Below are positions 7,795 to 15,659 of a stretch of 64,000 nucleotides of DNA, in pieces (the stretch's first letter is position 1; every line of letters starts with the position of its first letter). Origin of the DNA: Pseudomonas extremaustralis (GTDB lineage Bacteria > Pseudomonadota > Gammaproteobacteria > Pseudomonadales > Pseudomonadaceae); the NCBI RefSeq assembly GCF_900102035.1, contig NZ_LT629689.1:4758001-4822000 (forward strand), read 5' to 3'. Under the pieces are notes generated by a model. That model worked only from the letters and a program-made list of their open reading frames with translations. It made no database searches and had not been told where the DNA came from. A program made the position numbers and the translations under genes.

Positions 7795-8991
7795 ATGACG
7801 ACCAATCATCAGAGCCCATTCAAGGAGGGTGAGGTTCTAGAAATTCAAACTCGCCTGCTCTCCAGTGCTCGTAACCGCCACGCAGAAAGCATGGCGCAGA
7901 GGCAAGCTTACAGAAATCTTTTTGGAGACGACTGGACTGAGCAGCCCCAACCAATCGACGTCGATCTAGATGAATCTGCACACTTGGATGACCTACTCGT
8001 CGAGCTTGCTTTGGAGCTACCAGCCGATCCTAGCGAAGTGATCATTGGTGCGCCTCAGGAGTATCGGGCCACAGAGGTTGGTCTATTTGCTGGAGAGCCT
8101 TCATACAGGCCTCTGAGCTCTTCTAGGCCGCATCTGGAACACCAAGAGACAATTTCTCACCGGGCGGATCAAATCATTGCACGCGGGATGGATTTTGCCG
8201 TCTCTGGAGTAAATGCAAAAAGCGGCTGCTCAAAACGTCATGATCGATCACTATCAACCCCAGGTAGAACGGGGCTTATCGCTAATTTCTACTTGAGTCA
8301 TGCGCAGCGTGTAGTAGCTATTAAGGACCTACATCCAGACGTTGATCATCTACAGATAGAGAAGCTACTGAAGATAGATGCCTTCATTCGGAAGCTGGTG
8401 CAGGAATATCAAGGAACCAGTGAGCTGCCGGGTTGGGCCAAATTTGTTAGCCCGGAAATCAAACAGTTCTTTCGTATCTTTCATCTGTGCACGAGGCCCG
8501 ACGCTAAAACGATCACCATCCGGCTCGATCACGAAACAGCTCAAGCGGCTCTTGCTGCTCCACGCGGTCCCGCGAACTACATCGGTGAGATCATCAAGCG
8601 AACGCTGGCGAAATTGGGGATAGCGACCGATCAGGCTTTCAATCTGGAATTCAATCACACCGGGCGCACAGAAAATCATCCTGCCCACATTCATGGTGCA
8701 CTATGCATACCAGATAACAGGGTAGTGGAGGTGACAGGAGCTCTCAGGAGGGCGCTAGCTGAAGGCTACAGGCAACGATACAACAATCTCGCTGTTCACA
8801 TCGAAGCCCCCCGGAGTGCACGTTCATGGGCCATGTATTGCATCAAAGAATATGATCTCACGGCGAGTAAGCTTTCTGATGAGCGCTCGCGAAAAACCCG
8901 CCCGGATTACGCGACTCAAAAGCTTACCCAGCAAGCACAAGAATTATATGAGGACATTAACGCTTGGATTGTTCTTGAGTCGATCAGTTGA
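7795..8991 (+). CDS. Putative HUH-endonuclease Rep-like protein (398 aa)
   Basis: 398 residues from ATG 7795 (GTG 7774 is also in frame; neither has a clear ribosome site). The C-terminal half shows two motifs expected of single-strand nicking HUH enzymes: the metal-binding HUH pair as H298-I-H300 in NHPAHIHGAL, and a YxxK nucleophile motif Y348-C-I-K351 in WAMYCIKEYD. About 50 residues between them fits the Rep class with one catalytic tyrosine. The N-terminal half is acidic and unrecognised. Such proteins start rolling-circle replication or transfer, so this one could let the excised island replicate or be mobilised. The call rests on motif spacing by eye and needs profile or structure support. 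Confidence 0.6.
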   Translation: MTTNHQSPFKEGEVLEIQTRLLSSARNRHAESMAQRQAYRNLFGDDWTEQPQPIDVDLDESAHLDDLLVELALELPADPSEVIIGAPQEYRATEVGLFAGEPSYRPLSSSRPHLEHQETISHRADQIIARGMDFAVSGVNAKSGCSKRHDRSLSTPGRTGLIANFYLSHAQRVVAIKDLHPDVDHLQIEKLLKIDAFIRKLVQEYQGTSELPGWAKFVSPEIKQFFRIFHLCTRPDAKTITIRLDHETAQAALAAPRGPANYIGEIIKRTLAKLGIATDQAFNLEFNHTGRTENHPAHIHGALCIPDNRVVEVTGALRRALAEGYRQRYNNLAVHIEAPRSARSWAMYCIKEYDLTASKLSDERSRKTRPDYATQKLTQQAQELYEDINAWIVLESIS

Positions 8992-9086
8992 CCGCACGTC
9001 GACTGCATCAGAATGAATAAGCACGCTTTTCAATCATCAGGCGCTTACCAAAAAATGCTCATGGAGCTATCGGCAAGAGTCGTTGC

Positions 9087-9791
9087 TCAACCCGCACGGA
9101 GGACCATACCTACAGGTTGGTTAGGTGGAGCCGGGCAAGCTGTATTGAGCTGGCCTCGTAACTCTTCAGCAGTCTCCTGAACATCTGTGTACGAAGCTGG
9201 TCGTTTTTCAATGGGTAGCGATGCCGCAGCAGCCAGCTCAAAAGGGATCAAACGAAGCCCGTTCACATTCTTCTCTACAGCCGCAACATGCTTGTCATCT
9301 GCCCCATGCTGCCTCAATAACATGATGACATCAGCCGCCCACTTTCGATTGGCATCGCGATCTGTCCAAGTTTCTTCACGTATGAGCGGGACTGCAGCAG
9401 ATCTCAGCACTTCAAGGACGAAGGAAGCACATGTGAGACCGTCACTGCCCTTGGGGGGAGTATATGTAGTTCCTACGAATGAGCCTTTTGAGGCAATAAA
9501 GTCAATGCCATAGGAAATTTTCGGCTTTTTCCGTGACACTGCTCGAACCACCGCGATAACCGATTTCCCCGCTTTCGGCGGCAATGCTATAGGGATTGCG
9601 ATACCGCACTTTCGATGGGGGATTTCGGACACGTAAAATGCATGGTGCCAACCGAGCTCCACTACCCTCAGCTCATTTCCTTTCTCATTGAATATGATGC
9701 CCAGGTGCCCACCACCCAAATCGCTATGGAAAAGAGCAAGTGCAATCTCATGCTCGGGCAGTACCACGTTATTTACAGTGCCGAATACCAT
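9087..9791 (-). CDS. Permuted papain-fold (NlpC/P60 or LRAT-like) candidate, third gene of a minus-strand cassette
   Basis: 234 residues, no signal peptide, so cytoplasmic. A histidine comes first (H29 in LGGGHLGIIFNE) and a cysteine later (C121 in GSDGLTCASFVLEVL). This is the order and local sequence seen in circularly permuted NlpC/P60 proteins such as YiiX and LRAT (HxG...CSxFV). Such proteins hydrolyse amide or acyl bonds. It is the last gene of a three-gene unit, 10 bases after the 174-residue protein and downstream of a TIGR04255-like gene. In this setting it is the likely effector enzyme of a small accessory system. It is convergent with the Rep-like gene. Confidence 0.5.
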   Translation of the reverse strand: MVFGTVNNVVLPEHEIALALFHSDLGGGHLGIIFNEKGNELRVVELGWHHAFYVSEIPHRKCGIAIPIALPPKAGKSVIAVVRAVSRKKPKISYGIDFIASKGSFVGTTYTPPKGSDGLTCASFVLEVLRSAAVPLIREETWTDRDANRKWAADVIMLLRQHGADDKHVAAVEKNVNGLRLIPFELAAAASLPIEKRPASYTDVQETAEELRGQLNTACPAPPNQPVGMVLRAG

Positions 9792-9801
9792 TTATAGGCT
9801 C

Positions 9802-10326
9802 TTAGATCATTCCGTAGAGTGCGTCATCAGGGTCTATCCCCTGCTCGGCCAACCTCAGTTTGGCTACACCCAGTGCGTGATCCCACCCCGGAATTTCCTT
9901 GCGCCATGAGTAAGTAACACGGAGCAGTGTAGCGAGTTGCTCACCATGAACATGAATCCCGTCTAAGTCATTGGCCGGAATGATCCCAGGCCCAAACTCG
10001 AGTACGGCCTCTAACGCCGTTTCAGCGGTAATGGTCAGGCTGTCCAAGTCTGCCGAGCTATTTTCTGTCGAGATCAGCGCGCGCAGCTTACTGTAGGTCG
10101 CTGATTTATGGCTTGATTTTAGATACGTCTTCAGATTCTTTTCTGTACCGGAGTAGTAGCTCCCAACCAAGAACACCACATCTTTGAACTGGCGCAGGTA
10201 CTGAGGAACCTCCGCGATCCCGGAGGTGCGGCCAATATCGACTTTCGTGCTATACCGACGATTAGTCTCTCGGCTCGATATCTCGGTAGAAAGCCACGCA
10301 TTGTTACTGAGGGCTGAGAGCGTCAT
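9802..10326 (-). CDS. Unknown protein (174 aa), middle gene of the TIGR04255 cassette
   Basis: 174 residues, soluble, no signal peptide or membrane segment. Notable segments are YLRQFKDVVFLVGSYYSGTE near residue 45, an acidic helical centre and a C-terminal RLAEQGIDPDDALYGM. It overlaps the end of the TIGR04255-like gene by 23 bp and is followed after 10 bp by the papain-fold candidate, so the three are surely one transcript. No family was recognised. Small partners of TIGR04255 proteins are usually uncharacterised; an immunity or adaptor role is possible. Confidence 0.6.
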   Translation of the reverse strand: MTLSALSNNAWLSTEISSRETNRRYSTKVDIGRTSGIAEVPQYLRQFKDVVFLVGSYYSGTEKNLKTYLKSSHKSATYSKLRALISTENSSADLDSLTITAETALEAVLEFGPGIIPANDLDGIHVHGEQLATLLRVTYSWRKEIPGWDHALGVAKLRLAEQGIDPDDALYGMI

Positions 10327-11119
10327 GGAGCTTCTCCGTTATGGCTCGCCGAAAAAGAGCGCCAGCATTGCTATGCAACGTCTCTAACAACGCGACTAGC
10401 TCTTTTGAAGAAGTGGCGGCGTTGCCACATTCTTCATTGCTATCCATTTCATGAAAAAAATCAGCGTCAATGAGGAACGCTTTGGAAGCGTCCGCAACAG
10501 AAGTCAGTAACGAAGTCTGAAGCAGCAAGCTACAACCGTCCAAACGCATTAGGCACTGGGAAACCTGGCTTTCAAACGCATCCTCATCTACTTCACCTTC
10601 CTCGCAAAGGGCCTTATTGGCAAGGGGGCCGAGCAGGAAAGGTTTAATCAACTCGTGCCACGGCGTTCCCTCAAGGCCGAGCACTGACCTCTCTATCACG
10701 TCTCGGTACCGAAGCCCGATACGTGTTACGGCTAGCGTGCCAATTTCGTTGTTGAAATCTGTCACAGCCTGAAGCAAACAAGGAAGGTATTCGTCCCAGC
10801 TTTTGTAATTAGTAGAGGTGAAAGCAATGAACTCTCGAGATATCGATACCTTGGAGCTTCCGTCCGGCTGAGAGAGGTGATGAATGCTATCGCCTTCAAC
10901 AATTCGGGGGACAGGAGAAGCACCCTCTTTGACGGGCTCAATTACCACGTTGAACGAAGACTCATCATGGCGCTGAATGTAACCGCGATCTTTTAGGGTC
11001 TTCTGGAGCTGCTCAAGCACGGTCGCTGGGAGTTCCAAGCGCTGAAACCGTATCTGGCATACGACTTCCGCAAGCGGATTCTTTCCATATATCACGCGTG
11101 AGGTAGGAGCAATTTTCAT
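10304..11119 (-). CDS. TIGR04255 family protein (271 aa)
   Basis: 271 residues starting MKIAPTSRVIYGKNPLAEVV. The NPLxEVVCQIRF head and the later VTRIGLRYRDVIE segment are hallmarks of TIGR04255, a sporadically distributed family of unknown function found on islands and near other accessory genes. Soluble, no signal peptide. It is the first gene of a three-gene minus-strand operon, with the promoter in the 417-bp gap upstream. Patchy distribution and tight coupling to two small partners inside a mobile island suggest a conflict-type module, but no activity can be read from the sequence. Confidence 0.75.
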   Translation of the reverse strand: MKIAPTSRVIYGKNPLAEVVCQIRFQRLELPATVLEQLQKTLKDRGYIQRHDESSFNVVIEPVKEGASPVPRIVEGDSIHHLSQPDGSSKVSISREFIAFTSTNYKSWDEYLPCLLQAVTDFNNEIGTLAVTRIGLRYRDVIERSVLGLEGTPWHELIKPFLLGPLANKALCEEGEVDEDAFESQVSQCLMRLDGCSLLLQTSLLTSVADASKAFLIDADFFHEMDSNEECGNAATSSKELVALLETLHSNAGALFRRAITEKLHDALSPQ

Positions 11120-11536
11120 GAAAGTCCGAATCTTTCCTAGAATTTGGTCTGCTTCAATAGGTTTCGACTATCGCCCACTGAATCCCCGAAAGATCGCAGT
11201 GGGGGGCATTCACGCGGACTATAGACTCAGGATACGAATTTTGCACGATGTTCCCTTCGATTGAAGCCGCACAGCTCTGCCTAATTCGAAGCAGACTCAA
11301 GCCATCGAAAATTCTCCATCAGCATCCTGCCTCTCAGGTGACAGAACCATTTCAGAAGCCGAACCATATCTCAGACTGGGCTTGGTGATCCCTTTAGAGG
11401 TTACGTTGTGGGCCGTGCACTGCCATGTGCGAGCAAATCGATGGAATATCTAGTTTGTCAGTGGGTTTGGAGAAGCGCCATCAACATCTGCGAGGTCAGC
11501 TAGTCTTCCCTCACCAGTTACTCAAGGACGATACGC
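11120..11536. other. Island intergenic region, 417 bp
   Basis: Divergent gap between the TIGR04255 operon and the 75-residue gene. It must contain promoters in both directions. No open frame with family features, strong dyad or RNA was recognised. Confidence 0.5.
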
Positions 11537-11764
11537 ATGCCAGATAATTCCGAAGCCAACATAGCTACAGCGGACGCTCTCACATTGCTCCTGCATAACC
11601 AGCACGCCATATGTGCGGCAATTGAGGAGGTGACCAAGTGGCTCTCTGAGAATGGAGAGGTGAGTATCGCTGCCAACGCAATTGGGGCCATGGAAACGCT
11701 GGACGCGAATGCTCAAGACATCACGGACGCTATTATGCGATTAAGGCAGTCGTCCCCCTCATGA
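11537..11764 (+). CDS. Small Pseudomonas island protein (75 aa), unknown function
   Basis: 75 residues, acidic and helical, containing LLHNQHAICAAIEEVTKWLS. From memory, small proteins of this type (ALLxxNQxAICAAIEELxxW...ALETI) occur in many Pseudomonas accessory regions; their function is unknown. AAGGACG about 10 bases upstream supports ATG 11537. It stands alone between two minus-strand genes. An overlapping minus-strand frame at 11522-11716 was treated as a shadow. Confidence 0.6.
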   Translation: MPDNSEANIATADALTLLLHNQHAICAAIEEVTKWLSENGEVSIAANAIGAMETLDANAQDITDAIMRLRQSSPS

Positions 11765-11790
11765 GCTAGCCTGAAAGAAATGCGAGTGTC

Positions 11791-12255
11791 TCAAAAACCT
11801 TGATTCATAAGGATCAGCTCCTTGATTTCGACCTGATCATAGAGATCGGCGTACTCGACAAAGGACATCGCTCCGGCTCCCTTGGTCAAGTCCAATCCGG
11901 AGTCCACGATTTTTCGAGCTTCGAACAAGTCGCCTTGAGCAATCGCCCTCATTAAGTCTTCAGCGGAATAGTGAGCCGGCTCTTGCTTCTGTGCAGAAGA
12001 TATCTCGCCACGAGTGGCACCGGACTTGCTGGCAACGAAACCGAACCCAAAAAGCAGCACACCCAAAATCAGAAAGGCTACGGCGATAAGCGTGTAGTTC
12101 TGCTTGTCTGAGATCAGACCTAGGTTGTTCACCCGCATCCCGGTGAGAGATGGATAGGCGCTGTCCACTACGACGCTGGTGTCCATACCCATAGCAATCA
12201 TCAGCATCACAAAGCCAGCAGCACCAATAACCATCCCAGAAATTTTCATGTTCAT
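11791..12255 (-). CDS. Two-pass membrane protein with cytoplasmic repeat-like tail, unknown function
   Basis: 154 residues. Hydrophobic segments lie at about 5-24 (ISGMVIGAAGFVMLMIAMGM) and 53-74 (YTLIAVAFLILGVLLFGFGF), joined by a short extracytoplasmic loop. The C-terminal part, SAEDLMRAIAQGDLFEARKI followed by VDSGLDLTKGAGAM, has the look of a single ankyrin-like repeat. AAAGGAA lies about 9 bases before the ATG. It is on the island between unrelated small genes. No family name can be given. Confidence 0.65.
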   Translation of the reverse strand: MNMKISGMVIGAAGFVMLMIAMGMDTSVVVDSAYPSLTGMRVNNLGLISDKQNYTLIAVAFLILGVLLFGFGFVASKSGATRGEISSAQKQEPAHYSAEDLMRAIAQGDLFEARKIVDSGLDLTKGAGAMSFVEYADLYDQVEIKELILMNQGF

Positions 12256-12489
12256 GAATAGTGATTCCTTTCGTTTAGGCCAGGTGGCCGAGAAAAACCG
12301 TAATCGAACAGCTTAGCGATCATTAAGATAATGACGAGGTGACCTACGTTATTCATTGCTATGAGTAGTTGATGCGCAGAGCGAGCAGAACGGCGCGTTG
12401 AGGCCAGGTGGAGCTAAAAGTGACGCTTTGTAGGAAGGTCATATACACAGCACTGAAAACTGTCACTGCTTGGTATGTAGCCTCTGCAC

Positions 12490-12891
12490 TCAGTTGGCGA
12501 CGACCTTCGTCGTCATGATGCAATTGGTGGAGGCCTTCTCCCACGGGTTGTCAGACTCACAGAACGCCATCGGGCTCATTGGCGTGCCTTTGACTGACCA
12601 GGAATTGGAGGCAGTGCGCTCACGGATGTCATTGGCTTCTACAAGCCCGGAGCAAATTTCTTCTGATGTGAGAGCTGCTCCCTTTCCACCAAATGACGGA
12701 CGAGTATAGGTTTTAGCATCGTAGGCTCTTACCACTTCGATGACGACGCAAGAGCTGTCCTTCTGCTTACCCTTGTTGGCGAACTCACAGTGCGCATCGC
12801 CATTCATCTTGGCGCTGCAATCGGCCTGGACTTCAGCCAACACAGCAGTGGATAGAGCGCATGAAGCGACAATCAGTACTGTTTTCAGCAT
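12490..12891 (-). CDS. Small exported cysteine-rich protein, unknown function
   Basis: 133 residues from ATG 12891 (the frame extends upstream but without a better start). Residues 1-19 (MLKTVLIVASCALSTAVLA) form a clear signal peptide with an ALA-type cleavage site. The mature part has six cysteines (ADCSAK, HCEF, SCVVIEV, EEICSG, FCESD, NCIMT), consistent with three disulfide bonds in the periplasm. Its stop lies close to the 12359-12489 gap. No family recognised; the paired-cysteine pattern and the VVIEVVRAYDAKTY segment suggest a small beta-rich periplasmic protein. Confidence 0.65.
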   Translation of the reverse strand: MLKTVLIVASCALSTAVLAEVQADCSAKMNGDAHCEFANKGKQKDSSCVVIEVVRAYDAKTYTRPSFGGKGAALTSEEICSGLVEANDIRERTASNSWSVKGTPMSPMAFCESDNPWEKASTNCIMTTKVVAN

Positions 12892-13033
12892 TTTATGAGC
12901 CTTGTTGGGAATGAATTCGCCCGCAACGCAGCGCATCAAAATACGCTGTGGTTGAAGGTGCACAGTCAGAGACAGGGCCAAAAATACTACATAAACCCGT
13001 TTTGGGATAACCCTGAAATAGGTTTACTTAAGT

Positions 13034-13053
13034 TGCCGAACATTTTTTCGGCA
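13034..13053. promoter_or_regulatory. Palindrome upstream of the XRE regulator (autoregulatory operator candidate)
   Basis: TGCCGAA-CATTTT-TTCGGCA, perfect 7-bp arms with a 6-bp spacer, ending 7 bases before ATG 13061. Position and symmetry fit repression of its own gene by the XRE dimer. Confidence 0.55.
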
Positions 13054-13060
13054 GCGCGCA

Positions 13061-13324
13061 ATGAAATCCATCCGCACACAACCCTATGTCCGTCTGCTTG
13101 AGCTTTTGGTGGAACGGCGAAATACAGCCGGTCTCACCCAATCACAAGTGGCTGATCGACTGGGTCGTCCTCAATCCTTTGTGTCGAAGTTCGAAAGAGG
13201 TGAACGTCGATTGGACGTGATTGAGTTCCTGGAGGTGTGCAGGCAGTTGGAAACTGATCCGTATCAGCTCCTTCGCGATTTGGAGGGTGCAGGCAATCCA
13301 GCGACGAGAAAAAAGGCGAAATGA
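13061..13324 (+). CDS. XRE-family helix-turn-helix regulator (87 aa)
   Basis: 87 residues, almost entirely one Cro/CI-type domain: LLVERRNTAGLTQSQVADRL followed by GRPQSFVSKFERGERRLDV, with the classical Q...S-V-S-K-F-E-x-G-E-R-R-L-D signature. Cytoplasmic repressor, likely a dimer. It is the last gene before attR, where integrative elements often keep a regulator of excision or of island genes. The perfect palindrome just upstream suggests autoregulation. The tail GAGNPATRKKAK is basic and unstructured. Confidence 0.88.
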   Translation: MKSIRTQPYVRLLELLVERRNTAGLTQSQVADRLGRPQSFVSKFERGERRLDVIEFLEVCRQLETDPYQLLRDLEGAGNPATRKKAK

Positions 13325-13447
13325 AATTTGCCTCTCATGGGTTCGATGGATACCGTGGGTGAGACATTAACCAGCCCCACCAAGCTGGTGCATTCATCCA
13401 GAAAGGCCCGCCAGGCGGCTCGGGACTACGGCTTACCGCTGTTGTGA

Positions 13448-13471
13448 GTTCGAATCCCGCCGGGTGCACCA
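13448..13471 (+). repeat. attR: right 24-bp attachment repeat
   Basis: Exact copy of 2777-2800 (tRNA-Arg 3' end). Bases further 5' match only loosely, so this is not a second tRNA gene but the right border of the island. Confidence 0.93.
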
Positions 13472-13514
13472 CATACTAGTTTCTGGCTGTCTCAGACAGT
13501 CTACGAAACACCCC

Positions 13515-13542
13515 AAGAAGCCCGCCCCGTGCGGGCTTTCTT
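13515..13542 (+). terminator. Original tRNA-Arg terminator, displaced by the island
   Basis: AAGCCCGC-CCCGT-GCGGGCTT stem-loop followed by TCTTGTTT, 44 bp after attR. With no gene immediately upstream it is best explained as the terminator of tRNA-Arg before the island was inserted. Confidence 0.75.
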
Positions 13543-13730
13543 GTTTCTGACTATCCGTTCCCGTCCCCCCTATAACTTCCTGCCGTGTATGCCCACATGT
13601 GGGCTTTGAGATTTATATAACTGAAGGCATACCGGAAAAACGCCGCCCTTAGCCCCCCCACCCGAGATACGCTGGCATCCAGACGAAACCGTGACATAGG
13701 ATAAATCCCTCAAAAACCGGAGCATCACGG

Positions 13731-14507
13731 ATGAGCACCACCGCCCCCCAATCGTTCTCTCTTTCGTTGCGCTCTTACTCCGGTCAGGTTGAGCTTCACC
13801 AACATGACTTTCATCAAATAGTGCTTCCCCAATCCGGGTCGATGGAGATTGAGGTCGACGGGCGGGGGGGCAAGGTCGATGCGAGTCAGGGGGTGGTGAT
13901 TTCGGCGGGGGCCCGGCATGCGTTCCTGGCCAATACGCGTAACCGTTTCCTGGTGTTGGACGTCGCGACCGATCGTGGCGACGCGCAGAAAAGCACGGTT
14001 GCGTCGCTCGAGCCACTCGGTGATAAGCGCTTTTTTGCGCTCAGGCCCGATGTACGTCATTTGCTCGATTACGCCAGTAGCAACGGGTCACGGTTGATCG
14101 GCTCACTCACGATGGTCGAGTCCTGGAGTCGGTTGCTGTTGGGTTCGTTATTGCAGCCCGAGGTTGCGCGGGACGATCCCGGCCAGTTCATTCTGGCGCG
14201 AGCGCTGGCCTATATTGAGCAGCATCTGAGCAGCGCTCTGACGGTGCCTGATATTGCTCGTAATGCGGGCACCAGCGAGCGGCGTTTGTATGTGCTTTTT
14301 GGGCAGCACCTGAACACGACGCCGTTCTCGCATATCGCGAACTTGCGCCTGAATCTGGCCATTGACCTGCTGCGCCAAACGTCGTTGTCGATCATTGAAA
14401 TTGCGCATCGCGCCGGGTACGCCGATCAGAGCGCGTTAACCCATGCCCTGAAGAAAGCTCGCCATCTGACGCCGGCCGTTGTGCGTAAACACCTGCGGGA
14501 CCACTGA
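13731..14507 (+). CDS. AraC-family transcriptional regulator
   Basis: 258 residues. The N-terminal half is a cupin-like sensor (ELHQHDFHQIVLPQSGSMEI, then ISAGARHAFLA), and the C-terminal half contains two helix-turn-helix units (LTVPDIARNAGTSERRLYVL and LSIIEIAHRAGYADQSALTH) typical of AraC. GGAG lies about 8 bases before ATG 13731. The EamA exporter gene starts about 100 bp downstream in the same direction and is the likely target. The ligand is unknown; the histidines in HQHDFH and ARHAF resemble those of cupin regulators that sense small amphipathic compounds. Confidence 0.9.
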   Translation: MSTTAPQSFSLSLRSYSGQVELHQHDFHQIVLPQSGSMEIEVDGRGGKVDASQGVVISAGARHAFLANTRNRFLVLDVATDRGDAQKSTVASLEPLGDKRFFALRPDVRHLLDYASSNGSRLIGSLTMVESWSRLLLGSLLQPEVARDDPGQFILARALAYIEQHLSSALTVPDIARNAGTSERRLYVLFGQHLNTTPFSHIANLRLNLAIDLLRQTSLSIIEIAHRAGYADQSALTHALKKARHLTPAVVRKHLRDH

Positions 14508-14610
14508 AAAATCAGCAGTCCTGAACAATTTTTTGGCAGGTCTGATCAATACGCGCGGTGCCGACCTTTCTATTGTTCTCGCTTGAGGATTATCCACAGA
14601 GGGGATTTGC

Positions 14611-15507
14611 ATGAGCACTTCCGAGGCATCTATCACCCTCGCCAAGCGTGCCACCCTGATCGGGGTGATTGCGGTGTTTTTGTGGGCGTGCCTGGCGCTT
14701 CTGACCACTTTGACCGCCGGGATCCCGGCCTTTCAGTTGCTGGCTTCGAGCTTCGCGGTCGCGTTCCTGGCCAGCGTGTGCCTGCTAGGCCTGCGTGGCG
14801 CGGCGGGGTTCAGCAGTTGGCGTCAGCCTTGGTCTGTGTGGGCAACGGGGTTTGCCGGCATCTTTGTCTATCACGCGTTGTATTTCTTTGCGCTGAAGGC
14901 CGCGCCTGCGGCTGACGCCAGCCTGATTGCCTACCTGTGGCCGCTGTTGATCGTCCTGCTGTCGAGTGTTGCTACCGGCGAGTCGCTGCGCAGGCGCCAA
15001 CTGCTGGGCGCTTTGCTCGGCCTTGCGGGGACGGCCTTTATCATGCAACTGCGGGCCCGGAGTGACGGTGCGTCGATGCCGGTAATCGGTTACGCCGCAG
15101 CCTTTGCCTGTGCTTGGGTCTGGGCGGTCTATTCGATCGTCAACCGGCGTTTCAGCCATGTTCCGAGCAGCATCATCGGCGGTATTTGCGGGCTGGTGGC
15201 AGTGGCCGGATGGCTCTGCCACCTGGCTTTCGAAACCACGGTGCGACCTGACACGGGCCAATGGGCGGCAATCATAGCGCTGGGGCTGGGCCCGGTCGGT
15301 CTGGCTTTTTTCGCCTGGGATCACGCGACGAAGCACGGAAATCTAGCGACGCTTGGCGCCCTGTCTTACCTGGCGCCGCTGTTCTCCACGCTGCTGCTGA
15401 TTGCTGTGGGGCAAAGCGACGCCAAGCCGATCCTGATGATTCCCGCGGTGTTGATCATTACGGGGGCGGTGATCGCCACGTCACGCTCGCGCAATACCTC
15501 ACGGTGA
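14611..15507 (+). CDS. EamA/DMT-superfamily exporter (YddG-like)
   Basis: 298 residues with about ten hydrophobic segments in two five-helix EamA halves, the normal DMT size and layout. The IGVIAVFLWACLALLTTL start, YHALYFFALKAAPAADASLI in the first half and LGPVGLAFFAWDHATKHGNL in the second are close to YddG-type exporters of aromatic amino acids. An inner-membrane proton-coupled efflux carrier is therefore likely. AGAGGGG precedes ATG 14611. It follows the AraC regulator gene, which probably controls it. The substrate is inferred only from family resemblance. Confidence 0.85.
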   Translation: MSTSEASITLAKRATLIGVIAVFLWACLALLTTLTAGIPAFQLLASSFAVAFLASVCLLGLRGAAGFSSWRQPWSVWATGFAGIFVYHALYFFALKAAPAADASLIAYLWPLLIVLLSSVATGESLRRRQLLGALLGLAGTAFIMQLRARSDGASMPVIGYAAAFACAWVWAVYSIVNRRFSHVPSSIIGGICGLVAVAGWLCHLAFETTVRPDTGQWAAIIALGLGPVGLAFFAWDHATKHGNLATLGALSYLAPLFSTLLLIAVGQSDAKPILMIPAVLIITGAVIATSRSRNTSR

Positions 15508-15607
15508 TATCACTGGATAGCTTCGCAGGCAGCCCTGAACGGCTGAGCAAGCTATTTCATTGAGGTTGGCGCGTACACAGAACGGATTGACACCTGACAG
15601 CGATAAA

Positions 15608-15622
15608 TGGAACCATATTCCA
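15608..15622. promoter_or_regulatory. IclR-type operator candidate, site 1
   Basis: TGGAAC-CAT-ATTCCA, one mismatch to the TGGAAT-N3-ATTCCA pattern found at three other promoters of this locus. It lies 38 bp upstream of the first FAD dehydrogenase gene. Confidence 0.6.
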
Positions 15623-15659
15623 AATATTAACATCATCTCTTATCAGACTTGAAAAGCGG

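Larger units (their letters stand above)
2801..13471. mobile_element. Genomic island integrated at tRNA-Arg(CCG)
   Basis: Bounded by the 24-bp repeats at 2777-2800 and 13448-13471. The first gene after the tRNA is a tyrosine recombinase. The island also carries a serine recombinase, an HUH Rep-like protein, several unknown genes and an XRE regulator, and its genes are visibly more AT-rich than the flanking chromosome. No conjugation or phage structural genes are visible, so it is a small integrative element, mobilisable at most. The terminator expected just after the tRNA now sits beyond attR at 13515-13542, which confirms the insertion point. Confidence 0.9.

Noticed and set aside
13448..13471. 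Second tRNA-Arg gene
   Set aside because: Only the 3' 24 bases match; anticodon and acceptor 5' arms are absent. It is attR.
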